Source: Azorinus chamasolen (taxonomy: Eukaryota; Mollusca; Bivalvia; Cardiida; Solecurtidae). Taken from it: a stretch of DNA of 64,000 nucleotides. The notes beneath the pieces are model-generated. The model saw only the letters and a list, made by a program, of their open reading frames with translations. It searched no databases and had not been told where the DNA came from. The stretch lies in contig OY755244.1 of NCBI GenBank assembly GCA_963576725.1, forward strand, positions 34,816,446 through 34,880,445, written 5' to 3'. Both the position numbers and the translations under genes were made by a program. Below are positions 52,984 through 62,528 of this stretch, in pieces (position 1 is the stretch's first letter; each line of letters opens with the position of its first letter).

Positions 52984-53390
52984 ATCTATGATTGACACAC
53001 TTGTTAGGAAATAAAAACACGTGCCAATTAGATTTATTCTAGATTTCTCACTGATAGCCCCATGATCTATCATAAACTGATCATTTCCCATCAAACTAGG
53101 CATTTTATACCTGCTATCTCTTACTGGAGAAGCTGATTACTCAAAGCTTTAGGGAGATACATCTGTTCAAGATTTATTTTAAGTTTTACTAGAGAAAAAA
53201 GCCCAGCAATTCCGCTGTGATAGCAGAATAATTTGCTAGGAGGAGAGACAAAATAGCATGATAATAACAAATTGTGAGTGCTTTTAACTGAAATCATCAT
53301 TATGTCTAGTCATATGGCGTTGAATGTTAGGGCTTGAAACTTTAAAAGATTGAACTTAAATTGAAAGCAGAAGCTAGCAGATTGACTTGG
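52984..53390. other. Unassigned sequence
   Basis: Holds the second copy of a 32-bp word (AATTAGATTTATTCTAGATT onward) also found at 49,985. Otherwise unrecognised. Confidence 0.4.
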
Positions 53391-53890
53391 TGTGCTGAGA
53401 ACTCACTGGTTGTATTTAGTAGCCTGTGCAGAAAACTCACCAAATGTGTCTAAACCCTTTCCTTCATAAATACGCCTTTCTACGCCTCTGTAAAAGTCAC
53501 ATTTTGAAACCATTGTGATAAATAGAGCATTTGCTCCTCAGGAGCAAATGCTTTATTTATCACATTGGTTTCAGAACTACACAATTCTAAAAAAATTCCT
53601 TTTAACTAGTTAATGCTCTTTTTAGGTAGATTAATTTAAAGAGGTTGGATCTAAAAATAGCCTATGAGGGAATGGGTTAAGACATCTGCTCAGGGGAAAC
53701 ACCAAATGGCAGTCTGTGCAGAAAGTTTACCTGTTGTGTCCTGCAGTCTGTTCAGAGGAGACCACAAGTCTGTCTGACAGGCAGTGATGTGATTGTTCAG
53801 AGATCTCGGTAAGTCTGTCTAGCAGTCTGTTCAGTGAACTGACACCAGTTGTGTCTGAGAGTCTGTAGTCTGATCAGAGAACTGAAGTCT
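53391..53890 (+). repeat. Degenerate minisatellite, split by MITE-A
   Basis: Irregular units of about 45-60 bp with AGTCTGTTCAGAGAACT, CACCAGTTGTGTCTG and variants. The array stops at 53,450 and resumes at 53,681. Confidence 0.7.
53450..53680 (+). mobile_element. MITE-A inserted in minisatellite
   Basis: CCCTTTCCTTCATAAATACG to CTATGAGGGAATGGGTTAA; hairpin around GCTCCTCAGGAGC. The left flank reads CTAA, the right TTAA. Confidence 0.94.
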
Positions 53891-54067
53891 GTCTGTCTGT
53901 CTGTCGTCATCATCATTGTTGTTGTCTGGAAATCTCAATGTTGGCTATTACTTCTGTACTATTCGTGCAAATCTTGTGAACTTTCACACACTTGTTCACC
54001 ATCACAAGGGCTACAATTTATTTTATGGAACCGATGACTGTTGGCACCCGCATGCAGTGGTCTTGTT
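53880..54067 (+). mobile_element. RC-5 element, second copy
   Basis: CTGTCTGTCTGTCTGTCGTC, TTGTTGTCTGGAAATCTCAA, TTGGCTATTACTT, CACAAGGGCTACAATTT and CCCGCATGCAGTGGTCTTG before TT. Confidence 0.7.
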
Positions 54068-54220
54068 CTTTCACAGAATATCACTGTACAACGAGACCCT
54101 TATGAGCTCGCCTGAGCTGTTACCTAGGATAAAATATTGTGACCGCTCACATTCAGTGGTCAAACTGTCCTTCTCAGAAACTAATAGACTGAAGTTCATG
54201 AGACTTGGCATTGATGTGCC

Positions 54221-54421
54221 TTAACCCTTTACTGCATAGATACACCTTTCCTGTGGGAGCCATCTGATCAGGGTCTACTCTGTTTGCTTATGATATGATA
54301 TCAATGTGATTCTACAGTTTGTGCCATGGCCAAAAATTCACGTGTCATTATAAAAATTGATCTAGTTAATATCCATGATGTCATTATTTTGTACATAAAT
54401 ATTCATGGAGGAAAGGGTGAA
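54221..54421 (+). mobile_element. MITE-C, left arm deleted to centre
   Basis: TTAA, CCCTTTACTGCATAGATACA, then CTGTGGGAGCCATCTGATC. Ends TTCATGGAGGAAAGGGTGA. Confidence 0.9.
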
Positions 54422-54474
54422 ATGGTCTTATGCCAAAGTTAAACAAAGAGTTGCATTCCATGAAGATCTGTTGT

Positions 54475-54887
54475 TTAACCCTTTCCCTGTTCTATGTTTA
54501 ACCCATTCCCGCATATAGACGCCTTTTGACGCTTCTGTAAAAGTCACTTTGTGAAACCATTGTGATAAATAGAGCATTTGCTCCATAGGAGCAAATGCTT
54601 TATTTATCACAATGGTTTAAACACTACACAATTCTAAAATTTTCCTTTTCAATAGTTAATGCTCATTTTCGGTAGATTTGTTCAAAAAGGTTTGATCTAA
54701 AAATAGCCTATGCGGGAATGGGTTAATAAAACTTTATTCGAAATTTCAATACCTACTAAATATTCACAGACAAAATAGTTATAATGAAATATGGAAGGTG
54801 AAATATTTTGTGGCAGGTTTAGAAAGTCAGGAAATATCTACCGTATCAAATTCCATCAGCAAACAGAGCAAACCCTGGTCACACAGC
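54475..54887 (-). mobile_element. MITE-B host, split by MITE-A and fused to MITE-C
   Basis: TTAA, CCCTTTCCCTGTTCTATG, then MITE-A, then the B long arm (TTTCAATACCTACTAAATAT) and GCAAACAGAGCAAACCCTGG. At the hairpin it changes into a + oriented C copy. Confidence 0.9.
54502..54722 (+). mobile_element. MITE-A inserted in MITE-B
   Basis: TTAA on both sides (54,498-54,501; 54,723-54,726). Ends CCCATTCCCGCATATAGACG and CTATGCGGGAATGGG. Hairpin around GCTCCATAGGAGC. Confidence 0.96.
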
Positions 54888-55276
54888 TACTAGACCCAGA
54901 TCAGATGGCTTCTGTGGGATCCATCTGATCAGGTTCTGCTCTGTTTGCTTATTAAATTATAATAGATCTGAATCTACAGTTTCTACCAATACCAAAAACT
55001 CCTGTGCCTTTTTAGCTCGTCTGTTTCGAAGAAATCACGAGCTATTTTCGTGACCCCGGCGTCCGCGTTGTCGTTGTCTTCGTCGTTGTCATCGTCGTCG
55101 TTGTCGTCCGAAATCTTAACATTGACCATAACTTCTTCAATTACAACCTTCATTTTTGGAATGCATGTTCATCTTGACAATGACGACAGACGAGCATTGC
55201 ACCCGCTTGCGGTGCTCTTGTTAAATGTATTCATGATGTCCTTTGTCACATGAATATTCAACAGGAAAAGGGTTAA
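54888..55276 (+). mobile_element. MITE-C, fused to MITE-B and split by RC-3
   Basis: TAGACCCAGATCAGATGGC through GGATCCATCTGATCAGG, long arm to ACTCCTGTGCC, then RC-3; resumes TGTATTCATGATGTCC and ends AACAGGAAAAGGGTTAA. Confidence 0.9.
55014..55220 (+). mobile_element. RC-3 element, complete short copy
   Basis: Head AGCTCGTCTGTTTCGAAG with CACGAGCTATTTTCGTG; tract of GTTGTCGTTGTCTTCGTCG type; one unit (ATTGACCATAACTTCTTCAA); 3' hairpin GCACCCGCTTGCGGTGCTCTTG, broken here as GCACCCGCTTG and CGGTGCTCTTG. It sits in a T-run of MITE-C. Confidence 0.85.
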
Positions 55277-55315
55277 CTCAAGTGAGCAATATGGGGTCTT
55301 CATGGTCCTCTTATT
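55277..55315 (+). mobile_element. RC-2 3' end scrap
   Basis: CTCAAGTGAGCAATATGGGG, then TTCATGGTCCTCTTA. The following 155 bases are unassigned. Confidence 0.5.
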
Positions 55316-55471
55316 TCTCAGGTAATTTGATGGAATACTTATGAACTTCATTAGATGTTTAATATAGGTGTCATATTGATGAAGAGTATCTCTACTCTAG
55401 ATGGTAATGACAAGAACCTACTTGATGTTTACCTCTTTTATCTGTCATTCTCATAATTATGAACCTTGTTT

Positions 55472-55723
55472 TTAACCCTTCTCTTACTGAATTTTAAAAT
55501 ACATTTCTCCTTCTTGTAACCCATGCCCTGTTGTATAATTACATATATCTTCACTGTGTACAAGTATTTCGCTGTGCAATCACTGCTGTGGAGTGCACTG
55601 GTTGCACAGTCAACTTGTAAATAGTGCAGACCCTGATGAGACAGCTCCTGTAGGAGCTGTCTCATCTGGGTCTTCACTATTTACAGGTAGGTATATTGAC
55701 ATGAATAGCAAGTGACGTGTTAA
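55472..55723 (+). mobile_element. MITE-L, complete
   Basis: TTAA, CCCTTCTCTTACTG to AGCAAGTGACGTG, TTAA. Hairpin AGTGCAGACCCTGATGAGAC, AGCTCCTGTAGGAGCTG; mismatch kept (CATCTGGG). Very similar to the copy at 42,207. Confidence 0.94.
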
Positions 55724-55875
55724 GTAAGTCTGTATTTCAAAGGAAAACATCAAGATGGTGTTATAGCAATGGTACCTCTGATGTTTTCAGAAAAGTGATG
55801 TTGCAAAATTGTAAACTATTTTTTTTCAAATGCTTTTATCCAAGAAATGAAGTTTCTGGAAATTGCACTGTCCGT

Positions 55876-56131
55876 TTATCCCTTTCTGTTATATAAATGC
55901 CTTTTCACACATTTGCAAACAGAGTAGACCCAGATCAGATGGCTTCTGTAGGAGCCATCTGATAAGGTTCATCTCTGTATGCTAATAAAAATTGATAGAT
56001 CAGTTTCTTTAGTTTCTAACATGACTACAATATAATGTTCCACCTTCCATATTTCATTATAACAGTTTTGTCCATGAATATTCATTAGGTCTTGAAATTT
56101 GGAATAGATATAGAAAAGGGTAAGGGTTTAT
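55876..56131 (+). mobile_element. MITE-B, complete
   Basis: CCCTTTCTGTTATATAAATG to AAAGGGTAAGGGTTTA. Hairpin GATGGCTTCTGTAGGAGCC. Confidence 0.93.
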
Positions 56132-56339
56132 TCATTTATATTCCTTTTTTCTGTCTATCAGTCAGTACTCATTCTTGTTTTCGCTGTATGCTTAAGTTAC
56201 TCAGATTATGATTTGATTAATCTGAGCAACATACAGGCAGATGACAAACATAATAAAACACAGTTGTATATATAATAATTGTAGTATCTGTTTGTTTATT
56301 TGTTTATGTACCGTGTTTGTCCCTCTCAAATTATGAGAC

Positions 56340-57060
56340 ATTATTATTGTACAAAGACTTACTAGACAGGGCAGCATTTTGTATAGACTTACTTAATTAG
56401 ACAGCACAGTAACCTACTGTATGGACTTACTAAACTAGACAGCACAACTGTTTTGCATAGACTTACTAAATTAGACAGCATAACATATTGTTTATACTTC
56501 TAAACTAGACAGCATAGCTTTTTGTGTAGACTTTTTTAATTAGACAGTACAATATTTTTTGTATAGACTTGCTAAGACAGCACAACTTTTTGTATAGACT
56601 TATTAAATTAGCATAACATTTTACATAGACTTACTAAACTAGACAGACTAGCTTTAAATAGCTTTTTGTATGGTCTCACTATACTTGACAGCCCAGCATA
56701 CTAAACTAGTAAGCAAATTAAACTAGACACAGCACATCATTTTGTATAGACTTACTGAACTAGACAGCATTTTGTATAGACTTACTAAACTAGACACAGC
56801 ACATCATTTTGTATAGACTTATTAAACTAGACAGCATTTTGTATAGACTTACTAAACTAGACAGTCATAATCACAGCATTTTGTATAGACTAAGTACACA
56901 ACTAGACAGCACAGCAAGTTGTATCTATAGACTTACTATATTAGACACAGCACAGCATTATGTATAGACTTATAATAAACTAGATAGCTCGGCATTTTAT
57001 ATAGAATTACTCACCTCGACAGCACAACAGTTTGTAAACTAGACAGTCTAATGTCTAAAT
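56340..57060 (+). repeat. Long degenerate minisatellite, unit about 36 bp
   Basis: Around 18 irregular units with TTTTGTATAGACTTACTAAA and CTAGACAGCACAGCA. Unit length varies by deletion of whole segments; no homogeneous block. A hairpin CTCAGATTA/TAATCTGAG lies upstream at 56,199-56,224. Confidence 0.88.
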
Positions 57061-57284
57061 TGGATGTAATTCAAATAAAAAAGCATCTCCATTTTAACCA
57101 AAAAAAAGTTTCTCCCAGTCTGATTGAGTTGTTGCTGTCTTTCCTGTGGTAAAGCCCTCACTTTCCAGGGAAACCATCCTAATAACAAGGGCAATTCACA
57201 TCATAATCATCCCTAAATCTCTCAGCATCCTCTTTGCACGCTACATAACTGATGTCTGCCAGAAATTTCAGAGACAGATAAATA

Positions 57285-57443
57285 CGAAAGTTGTCAATTC
57301 TCCACGAAACCCTTTGCTGTGACCACTCTTTAGATATGTCTCGAAGATTCTAAAGAGTGGTCACAATATAAGGTTTTGTGGGGAAATAAAGAAGTTTATA
57401 TATTCTTGAAAATGTTTTAATTAACTAATCTTATATGGATCTC
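57285..57443. mobile_element. MITE-E, left end lost
   Basis: TTCTCCACGAAACCCTTTGC, centre GTCTCGAAGATTC, CACAATATAAGGTTTTGTGG, right arm to ATATGGATCTCTGG. Bases 57,226-57,240 before it (CTCTTTGCACGCTAC) are a D end. Confidence 0.85.
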
Positions 57444-57514
57444 TGGTTTTCAACTGCTACAGTTCTCAAAATTCAGTTTTCTAACATTTTTCTTCAACAG
57501 TACAATCAGTGTGT

Positions 57515-57900
57515 CAGTTTGGATCCTCACAAGACCCTGATTAATATCAGGGCATCTCATCTGGATCAAAACTGTTTGTATATAGCAGGGTTGCTATAGC
57601 GTCGGGGGAAAAGGTCAGGGTCATTTTGAGAACTGTCAGGGATATTTGAAAAATATAGACAAATGTCAGGGATTTTTAAAAAAAAATGAGAATGATGACC
57701 ATAGATTTTAAAATTTCATAAAGTTTTACAGAAATTATGACCAAAAGACCTAATTTTGCAATGTAATCAGTCAGGGAAATTTGAAATTATGTCCGGGAAG
57801 TGTCAGGGAATTGTCAGGGAAGTTTATTTCCTCTGGTTTGTGGCAACCCTGTTTAATAATAGGTGAAAACATTTGCAACAGTACTAGTGTGCAGAGTTAA
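57515..57900. mobile_element. MITE-D host, split by hAT-like element
   Basis: GTCAGTTTGGATCCTCACAA, CATCTCATCTGGATCAAAAC, TGTTTGTATATAG; resumes GGTGAAAACATTTGCAAC and ends GTGCAGAGTTAA. Confidence 0.75.
57586..57851. mobile_element. 266-bp hAT-like element
   Basis: Ends CAGGGTTGCTATAG and TTTGTGGCAACCCTG, a typical hAT terminal repeat. The interior repeats GTCAGGGA/GTCAGGGT at least six times. I cannot align an 8-bp duplication cleanly. Confidence 0.8.
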
Positions 57901-57923
57901 CCATAAGCCACCTGAGCGGATAT

Positions 57924-58121
57924 TTAACCCATTACCTCATAGGCTATTTTTAGATACAACATCTTGAATAAATCTACCTAAAAGGAGCATTAACTAGAGA
58001 AAAGGAAAATTTTAGAATTTTGTAATGCTCTATTTCAAGTAATGCTCTATTTATCACAGTGGTTTCACAAAGTGATTTTTACAGGGTCGTCAAAAGTCGT
58101 CTATATGATGAAATGGGTTAA
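57924..58121 (-). mobile_element. MITE-A, hairpin rearranged
   Basis: CCCATTACCTCATAGGC to TATGATGAAATGGG, TTAA both ends. One arm is replaced by two copies of AATGCTCTATTT. Confidence 0.92.
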
Positions 58122-58157
58122 GTGTGAAATTTAAACAGAAATAAATTGATCATTTCT

Positions 58158-58345
58158 CAGTTTGTCAAACAGTTTTGACCCTGATGAGAAGCGCTTTTGA
58201 ACGCACATATCCAGTGTGAAAAGAGCGCTATATAAATGTGGTATAATAATAATAATGAGAAGCGAGACTACTCAATAGCTCATCTGGATACAAACCGTTT
58301 ACAAAGATTAATCATTATAAAAAATTTACCCATAGCAGGTCAAAG
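58158..58345. mobile_element. MITE-D host, split by mini-retroposon
   Basis: AACAGTTTTGACCCTGATGA, then after the insertion CTCATCTGGATACAAACCG. Outer ends decayed. Confidence 0.8.
58194..58254 (+). mobile_element. 61-bp mini-retroposon with 10-bp target duplication
   Basis: CTTTTGAACGCACATATCC, GCGCTATATAAATGTGG, then a TAA-rich tail. ATGAGAAGCG is repeated exactly at 58,184-58,193 and 58,255-58,264. No promoter or coding sequence. Confidence 0.88.
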
Positions 58346-58503
58346 GTCATTATATTTCCAAAACTAATTAATTTCTGGCATTGCTCTCACATACTTATAG
58401 TCTTCAAATGTGCATGTTTTTATCCAGTTTGGATCCAGATTATACACTAAATCACTGCATTTTATCATGTTTGGAATATTTTCTTTGAGAAAATTAAACT
58501 GTG

Positions 58504-58935
58504 ACTCTTTGCACTCTGTAGAGGTCCAGATAAGATGCGTAAATTAAAACATTTTCAAGACTAACTTCTTTATTTCTCCTCCAAACCCTATGTTGTGACC
58601 AAAGATTAAAACATTTTCAAGAGAAACTTCTTTATTTCTCCTCCAAAGCCTATGTTGTGACTACTCTTTAGAATCGTCTCTTCGAGACAATTCAAAAGAG
58701 TGGTCACAACATAGGGTTTGGTTGAGAAACAACGATTTTAGTATTTGAGTACGCATCTTTATCAAATTTTGTGAATACCTACGCAAATAGTTTGGATTAG
58801 ATGATGAATGAAGGAATTCATCCATGATAATCCAAACTGTTTGATTCTCTGACAGTATTTTTGGAAAGAAATGAACAAAACATAAACTTTGAGAATTTGC
58901 AGCCGAGGACATGTTTTGCTGACATGCTAAGAGTT
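58504..58935 (-). mobile_element. MITE-D host, split by MITE-E
   Basis: GTGACTCTTTGCACTCTG, then MITE-E; resumes GTGAATACCTACGCAAATAG, GATAATCCAAACTGTTTG, and ends CATGCTAAGAGTT. Confidence 0.8.
58516..58765 (+). mobile_element. MITE-E with duplicated left arm
   Basis: TAGAGGTCCAGATAAGATGC start. The segment TTAAAACATTTTCAAGA to CTATGTTGTGAC occurs twice in tandem before the hairpin (GAATCGTCTCTTCGAGAC). Ends GTACGCATCTTTATC. The 263 bases after the D host are unassigned. Confidence 0.9.
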
Positions 58936-59198
58936 TATATATTGGTTCCTTTATAAACTGCCTTGAAACAGAATTGCTGTATTTTCATCATAACAGTACA
59001 GAAGGCTCCGAAAAATGACATGGTAGGAGACCATAGTCTGATATGCATCCGTATGAAGGAAATCGAATAAGTGGCCTGAACTATTGATTGCATGTTGATG
59101 CCCAATTTTACTTACCTCTCTGTATACGATCAAACTGGGTTCATGTTATTTTCCTTAGTATATAGTGCCTTGATTTGGTTCATTAAAGATAAATTGGT

Positions 59199-59381
59199 GT
59201 TATCCCTTTACTCCATAAACACGCCTTTCTACGCCACTGTAAAAGTCACTTTATGAAACCATCGTGACAAATAGAACATTTGCTCCTATATGGAGCAAAA
59301 TAATGCTCTATTGGTTTCAAAAGTACACAATTCTAAAAGTTATCTTTTTGCTAATAAATGCTCCTTTTTGGTAGTTTTATT
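59199..59381 (+). mobile_element. MITE-A host, 5' part
   Basis: CCCTTTACTCCATAAACACG, hairpin with a large loss in the second arm, right arm to TTTTTGGTAGTTTTATT, where RC-7 begins. It continues at 60,595. Confidence 0.92.
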
Positions 59382-60594
59382 ATCCCCCACCGCATAGCGG
59401 AGGGGGGTTATAGGAATGGCCTCCGTCTGTCCGTCCGTCCGTCTGTCCGTGTGTCCGTCCGTCTGTCCGTAACAATTTCGTGTCCGCTCCATATCTCCTA
59501 TACCCCTTGAAGGATTTTCAAGAAACTTGCCTCAAATGTTAACCAAGTTGAGACGATGTGCAGAACATATGTGGCAGATATGTCGGCTCAAGGTCAAGGT
59601 CACATTTGAAGGTCAAGGGTTTTAACCTTCAATTTCCATTGCATTTTTGTGTCCGCTCCATATCTTCTAAACCCTTTGAAGGATTTTCATAAAACTTGAG
59701 TCAAATGTTAACCAAATTAAGACGATGTGCAGAACACATGTGGCAGTCATGTCGGCTCAAGTTCAAGGTCACATTTGAAGGTCAAGTGTTTAAACCTTCA
59801 GTTGCCATTACAGTTTCGTGTCCGCTCCATATCTTCTAAACCCTTTGAAGGATTTTCATAAAACTTGAGTCAAATATTAAATGAATTGAGACGATGTGCA
59901 GAACCCATGCTGCAGTCATGTTGGCTCAAGGTCAAGGTCACGTTTGAAGGTCAAGTGTTCTAACCTTTAATTTCGACTACATTTTCGTGTCCGCTCCATA
60001 TCTTCTAAAGCCTTTGAAGGATTTTCATAAAAGTTTAGTTAAATGTTAGCTAAATTGAGACGATGTGCAGAACACATGTGCCAGTCATGTCGGCTCAAGG
60101 TCAAGGTCACATTTGAAGATCAAGTGTTCTTACCTTCAATTTCCATTATAGTTTCGTTATCTCCTATACCCCTTGAAGGATTATTAAGAAACTTGCCTCA
60201 AATGTTAACCACGTTGAGACAATGTGCAGAACATATGTGGCAGTCATGTCGGCTCAAGGTCAATGTCACATTTGAAGGCCAAGTGATTTAATCTTCAATT
60301 TCCATTACATTTCGTGACCGCTCCATATCTTCTAAACCATTTGAAGAATTTTCATAAAACTTGAGTCAAATATTAACCGAATTGAGATGATGTGCAGAAC
60401 ACATGTGGCAGTCATGTCGGCTCAAGGTCAAGGTCACATTTGAAAGTTGTGTTCTTACCTTCAGTTTCCATTATATTTGTTTCCGCATCCTATTTTCTTA
60501 ACAACTGGAAGGTATCACCTTAAGGTCAATGTCTTAATTTAGGTGGCGGCGGTGGGGGATATAGCTGTCCTTTGGACTGCCTTGTTCAAAAAGG
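59382..60594 (+). mobile_element. RC-7 array element
   Basis: Head ATCCCCCACCGCATAGCGG folds with GGAGGGGG. Tract GTCCGTCCGTCCGTCTGTCC, then about six units of 168 bp with GTGTCCGCTCCATATCTTCT, GATTTTCATAAAACTTGAGT and GGTCAAGGTCACATTTGAAG. Ends GTGGGGGATATAGCTGTCC, TTTGGACTGCCTTG before TT. Confidence 0.9.
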
Positions 60595-60631
60595 TTTGGG
60601 TCTAAAAATAGCCTATGAGGTAATGGGTTAA
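60595..60631 (+). mobile_element. MITE-A host, 3' part
   Basis: TTCAAAAAGGTTTGGGTC to TATGAGGTAATGGGTTAA completes the copy begun at 59,199. Confidence 0.92.
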
Positions 60632-60644
60632 AGATAAATCAGCT

Positions 60645-60895
60645 TTAATCCTTTCCCTCATATAAACGTGTTTTCACGCATTTGCAAACAGAGTAGACCC
60701 AGATCAGAAGGCTCCTAGAGGAGCCTTCTGATCAGGGTGTGCTCTGTTTGCTTGTAGAATTTGAAAGAACTGTGCCTTTACTTTCTAAAATAGCTACATT
60801 TATCCACCTGCCAGTTTTCATAATAATTATTTATCCATATAAATATTCAGCAGGTATCGAAGTTTGGACTAAACATAGAACAGGGAAAGGGTTAA
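60645..60895 (+). mobile_element. MITE-B, complete
   Basis: TTAATCCTTTCCCTCATATA to AACAGGGAAAGGGTTAA. Hairpin AGAAGGCTCCTAGAGGAGCC with TTCT, a symmetric change from ACGG/CCGT. Confidence 0.95.
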
Positions 60896-61506
60896 CCCGT
60901 TACTCCATAAATACACCTTTCTGCACCTTTGCAAACAGAGTAAACCCAGATTAGATTGCTCCTGTAGGAGCAGCCTGATCAGTGTCTGTTCTGTTTGCTT
61001 TTCAAATAATAAAAATAGGATTCTACAGTTTGTGTCTTGGACTAGTTTGGACACAGTTCTTGGACATAGCTTGTGTCTTGGGCAAATAGTTTGGACACAG
61101 TTTTTGGACACAGTAAGTTTGTGTCTTGGACAAATATTCCTGTGGTCATGTGCCATTATAAAGTTAATAATATAATATTAACCCTTTCCTCCACAGGCTA
61201 TTTTTAGACCCAACCTCTTAATATAAATAAATATACCGAAAACGAGCATTAACTAGAGAAAAAGGAAAATTTTAAATTTTTTATAGTTTTGAAACCATTG
61301 TGATAAATAGAGCATTTGCTCCTTAGGAGCAAATGCTCTATTTATCACAATGGCTTCAGTAAGCTCCTTAGGAGCAAATGCTCTATTTGTCACAATGGCT
61401 TCAGTAAGTTGTTTTTACAGAGGTGTAGAAAGGCGTATTAATGGAGGAAAGGGTTAATAATTATGATGTCATTATATTTTTTTTATATGAATATTCATGG
61501 AATAAA
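60892..61506 (+). mobile_element. MITE-C host with minisatellite and MITE-A
   Basis: Shares TTAA with the B copy. CCCGTTACTCCATAAATACA, hairpin, then a local tandem repeat at 61,035-61,135 (TTGTGTCTTGGAC, AGTTTGGACACAG), then MITE-A, then TAATTATGATGTCATT and the end CATGGAATAAAC. Confidence 0.92.
61182..61453 (-). mobile_element. MITE-A inserted in MITE-C, with hairpin-half duplication
   Basis: TTAA duplicated (61,178-61,181; 61,454-61,457). After the hairpin, a 45-bp unit starting at the dyad centre (GCTCCTTAGGAGCAAATGC to CTTCAGTAA) is repeated. Confidence 0.96.
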
Positions 61507-61703
61507 CAGATTTCTTTGAATGATGGGCATGTTCCCCTAGTGTTTCTAGCAACCAATTGTAAAATAAAATTAAAAAATTATGCAAACAACTGTTTCCTTA
61601 CCATGCTCACTATATAGCTAGCGCTTTGTTAGTTTAAAATCACATTGATTTAGACTCTGAAGTCATTGCATCAAATTTTCGAAAATATGAGCAGAACACA
61701 TCT

Positions 61704-61924
61704 TTAACCCTTTACTCCATGAATATTCATGTAAGAAATAATGACATCATAACTACTAATTAGTTTAAACTTTTATGATAGGATGTGGATATAGATTTTG
61801 TTGACCATGGAAGAAACTGTTGAATCAGATCTATATTATATCATAAGCAAACAGAGCAGACCCAGACTGGGTCTTCTCTGTTTGCAAAGGTGTAGAAAGG
61901 TGTATTTATGGAGTAATGGGTTAA
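61704..61924 (-). mobile_element. MITE-C with symmetric loss of inner hairpin
   Basis: TTAA, CCCTTTACTCCATGAATATT to TTATGGAGTAATGGG, TTAA. The hairpin is reduced to AGACCCAGACTGGGTCT: equal lengths removed from both arms. Confidence 0.92.
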
Positions 61925-62144
61925 CCTTTATCAAACATTTGATAATTTAACCATTGAACTTGAATCATTTTACTTAAAGTTTGTGTTTTAGGATCCTTCC
62001 ATGTCCATTGGCAACATTTGGTTCAATAACTTTCTAGCATCTACAGTTCCAAATCATTAACTAGCAATTGAGTCATTGTGAATGGCAGCAAGATTTTGGC
62101 CAAGTTCGTTTATCGTCAATTTGAATTGTAATTGATTTGTTAGC

Positions 62145-62360
62145 ATTTTCCTTCATAGAAATGCATTTTCACGCATTTCCAAACAGAGTAGACCCAGATC
62201 AGATGGCTCCTGTAGGAGCCGTCTGCTATTTTAGGTTCATCTCTGTATGCTAATGAAATTTGATTCAACGGTTTCTTATCTAACAGGACTACAATGTTCC
62301 ACCTTCCATATTTCATTAACTATTTTGTCCATGACTATTCAGTAGGTATTGAAATTTGGA
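62145..62360 (+). mobile_element. MITE-B, 3' end lost
   Basis: TTTTCCTTCATAGAAATGC, hairpin GATGGCTCCTGTAGGAGCC, long arm to TAGGTATTGAAATTTGG, then switches to a C half. Bases 61,925-62,144 before it are unassigned. Confidence 0.88.
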
Positions 62361-62528
62361 TCTGATCAGGGTATGCTCTGTTTGTTTGTAAAATCATAAT
62401 AGATCTGAAACTTCTAGTACCAACAAATTCCTGTGTGTACATGTACATATGCCATTATAAAACTTCAGCTAATAAATATTCATGATGCCATTATTCCTGA
62501 CATGAATATTCAACAGGGAAAGGGCTAA
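62360..62528 (+). mobile_element. MITE-C half, from inside hairpin
   Basis: Starts ATCTGATCAGGGTATGC and runs through the long arm to AACAGGGAAAGGGCTAA. Confidence 0.88.

Noticed and set aside
55050..55253. Serine/leucine-rich frame
   Set aside because: It reads the GTC-rich tract of RC-3; composition follows the microsatellite.
58951..59133. Minus-strand exon with GAG|GTAAGTAA donor
   Set aside because: The donor is good but the frame runs through it, no acceptor is visible and the peptide has no domain.
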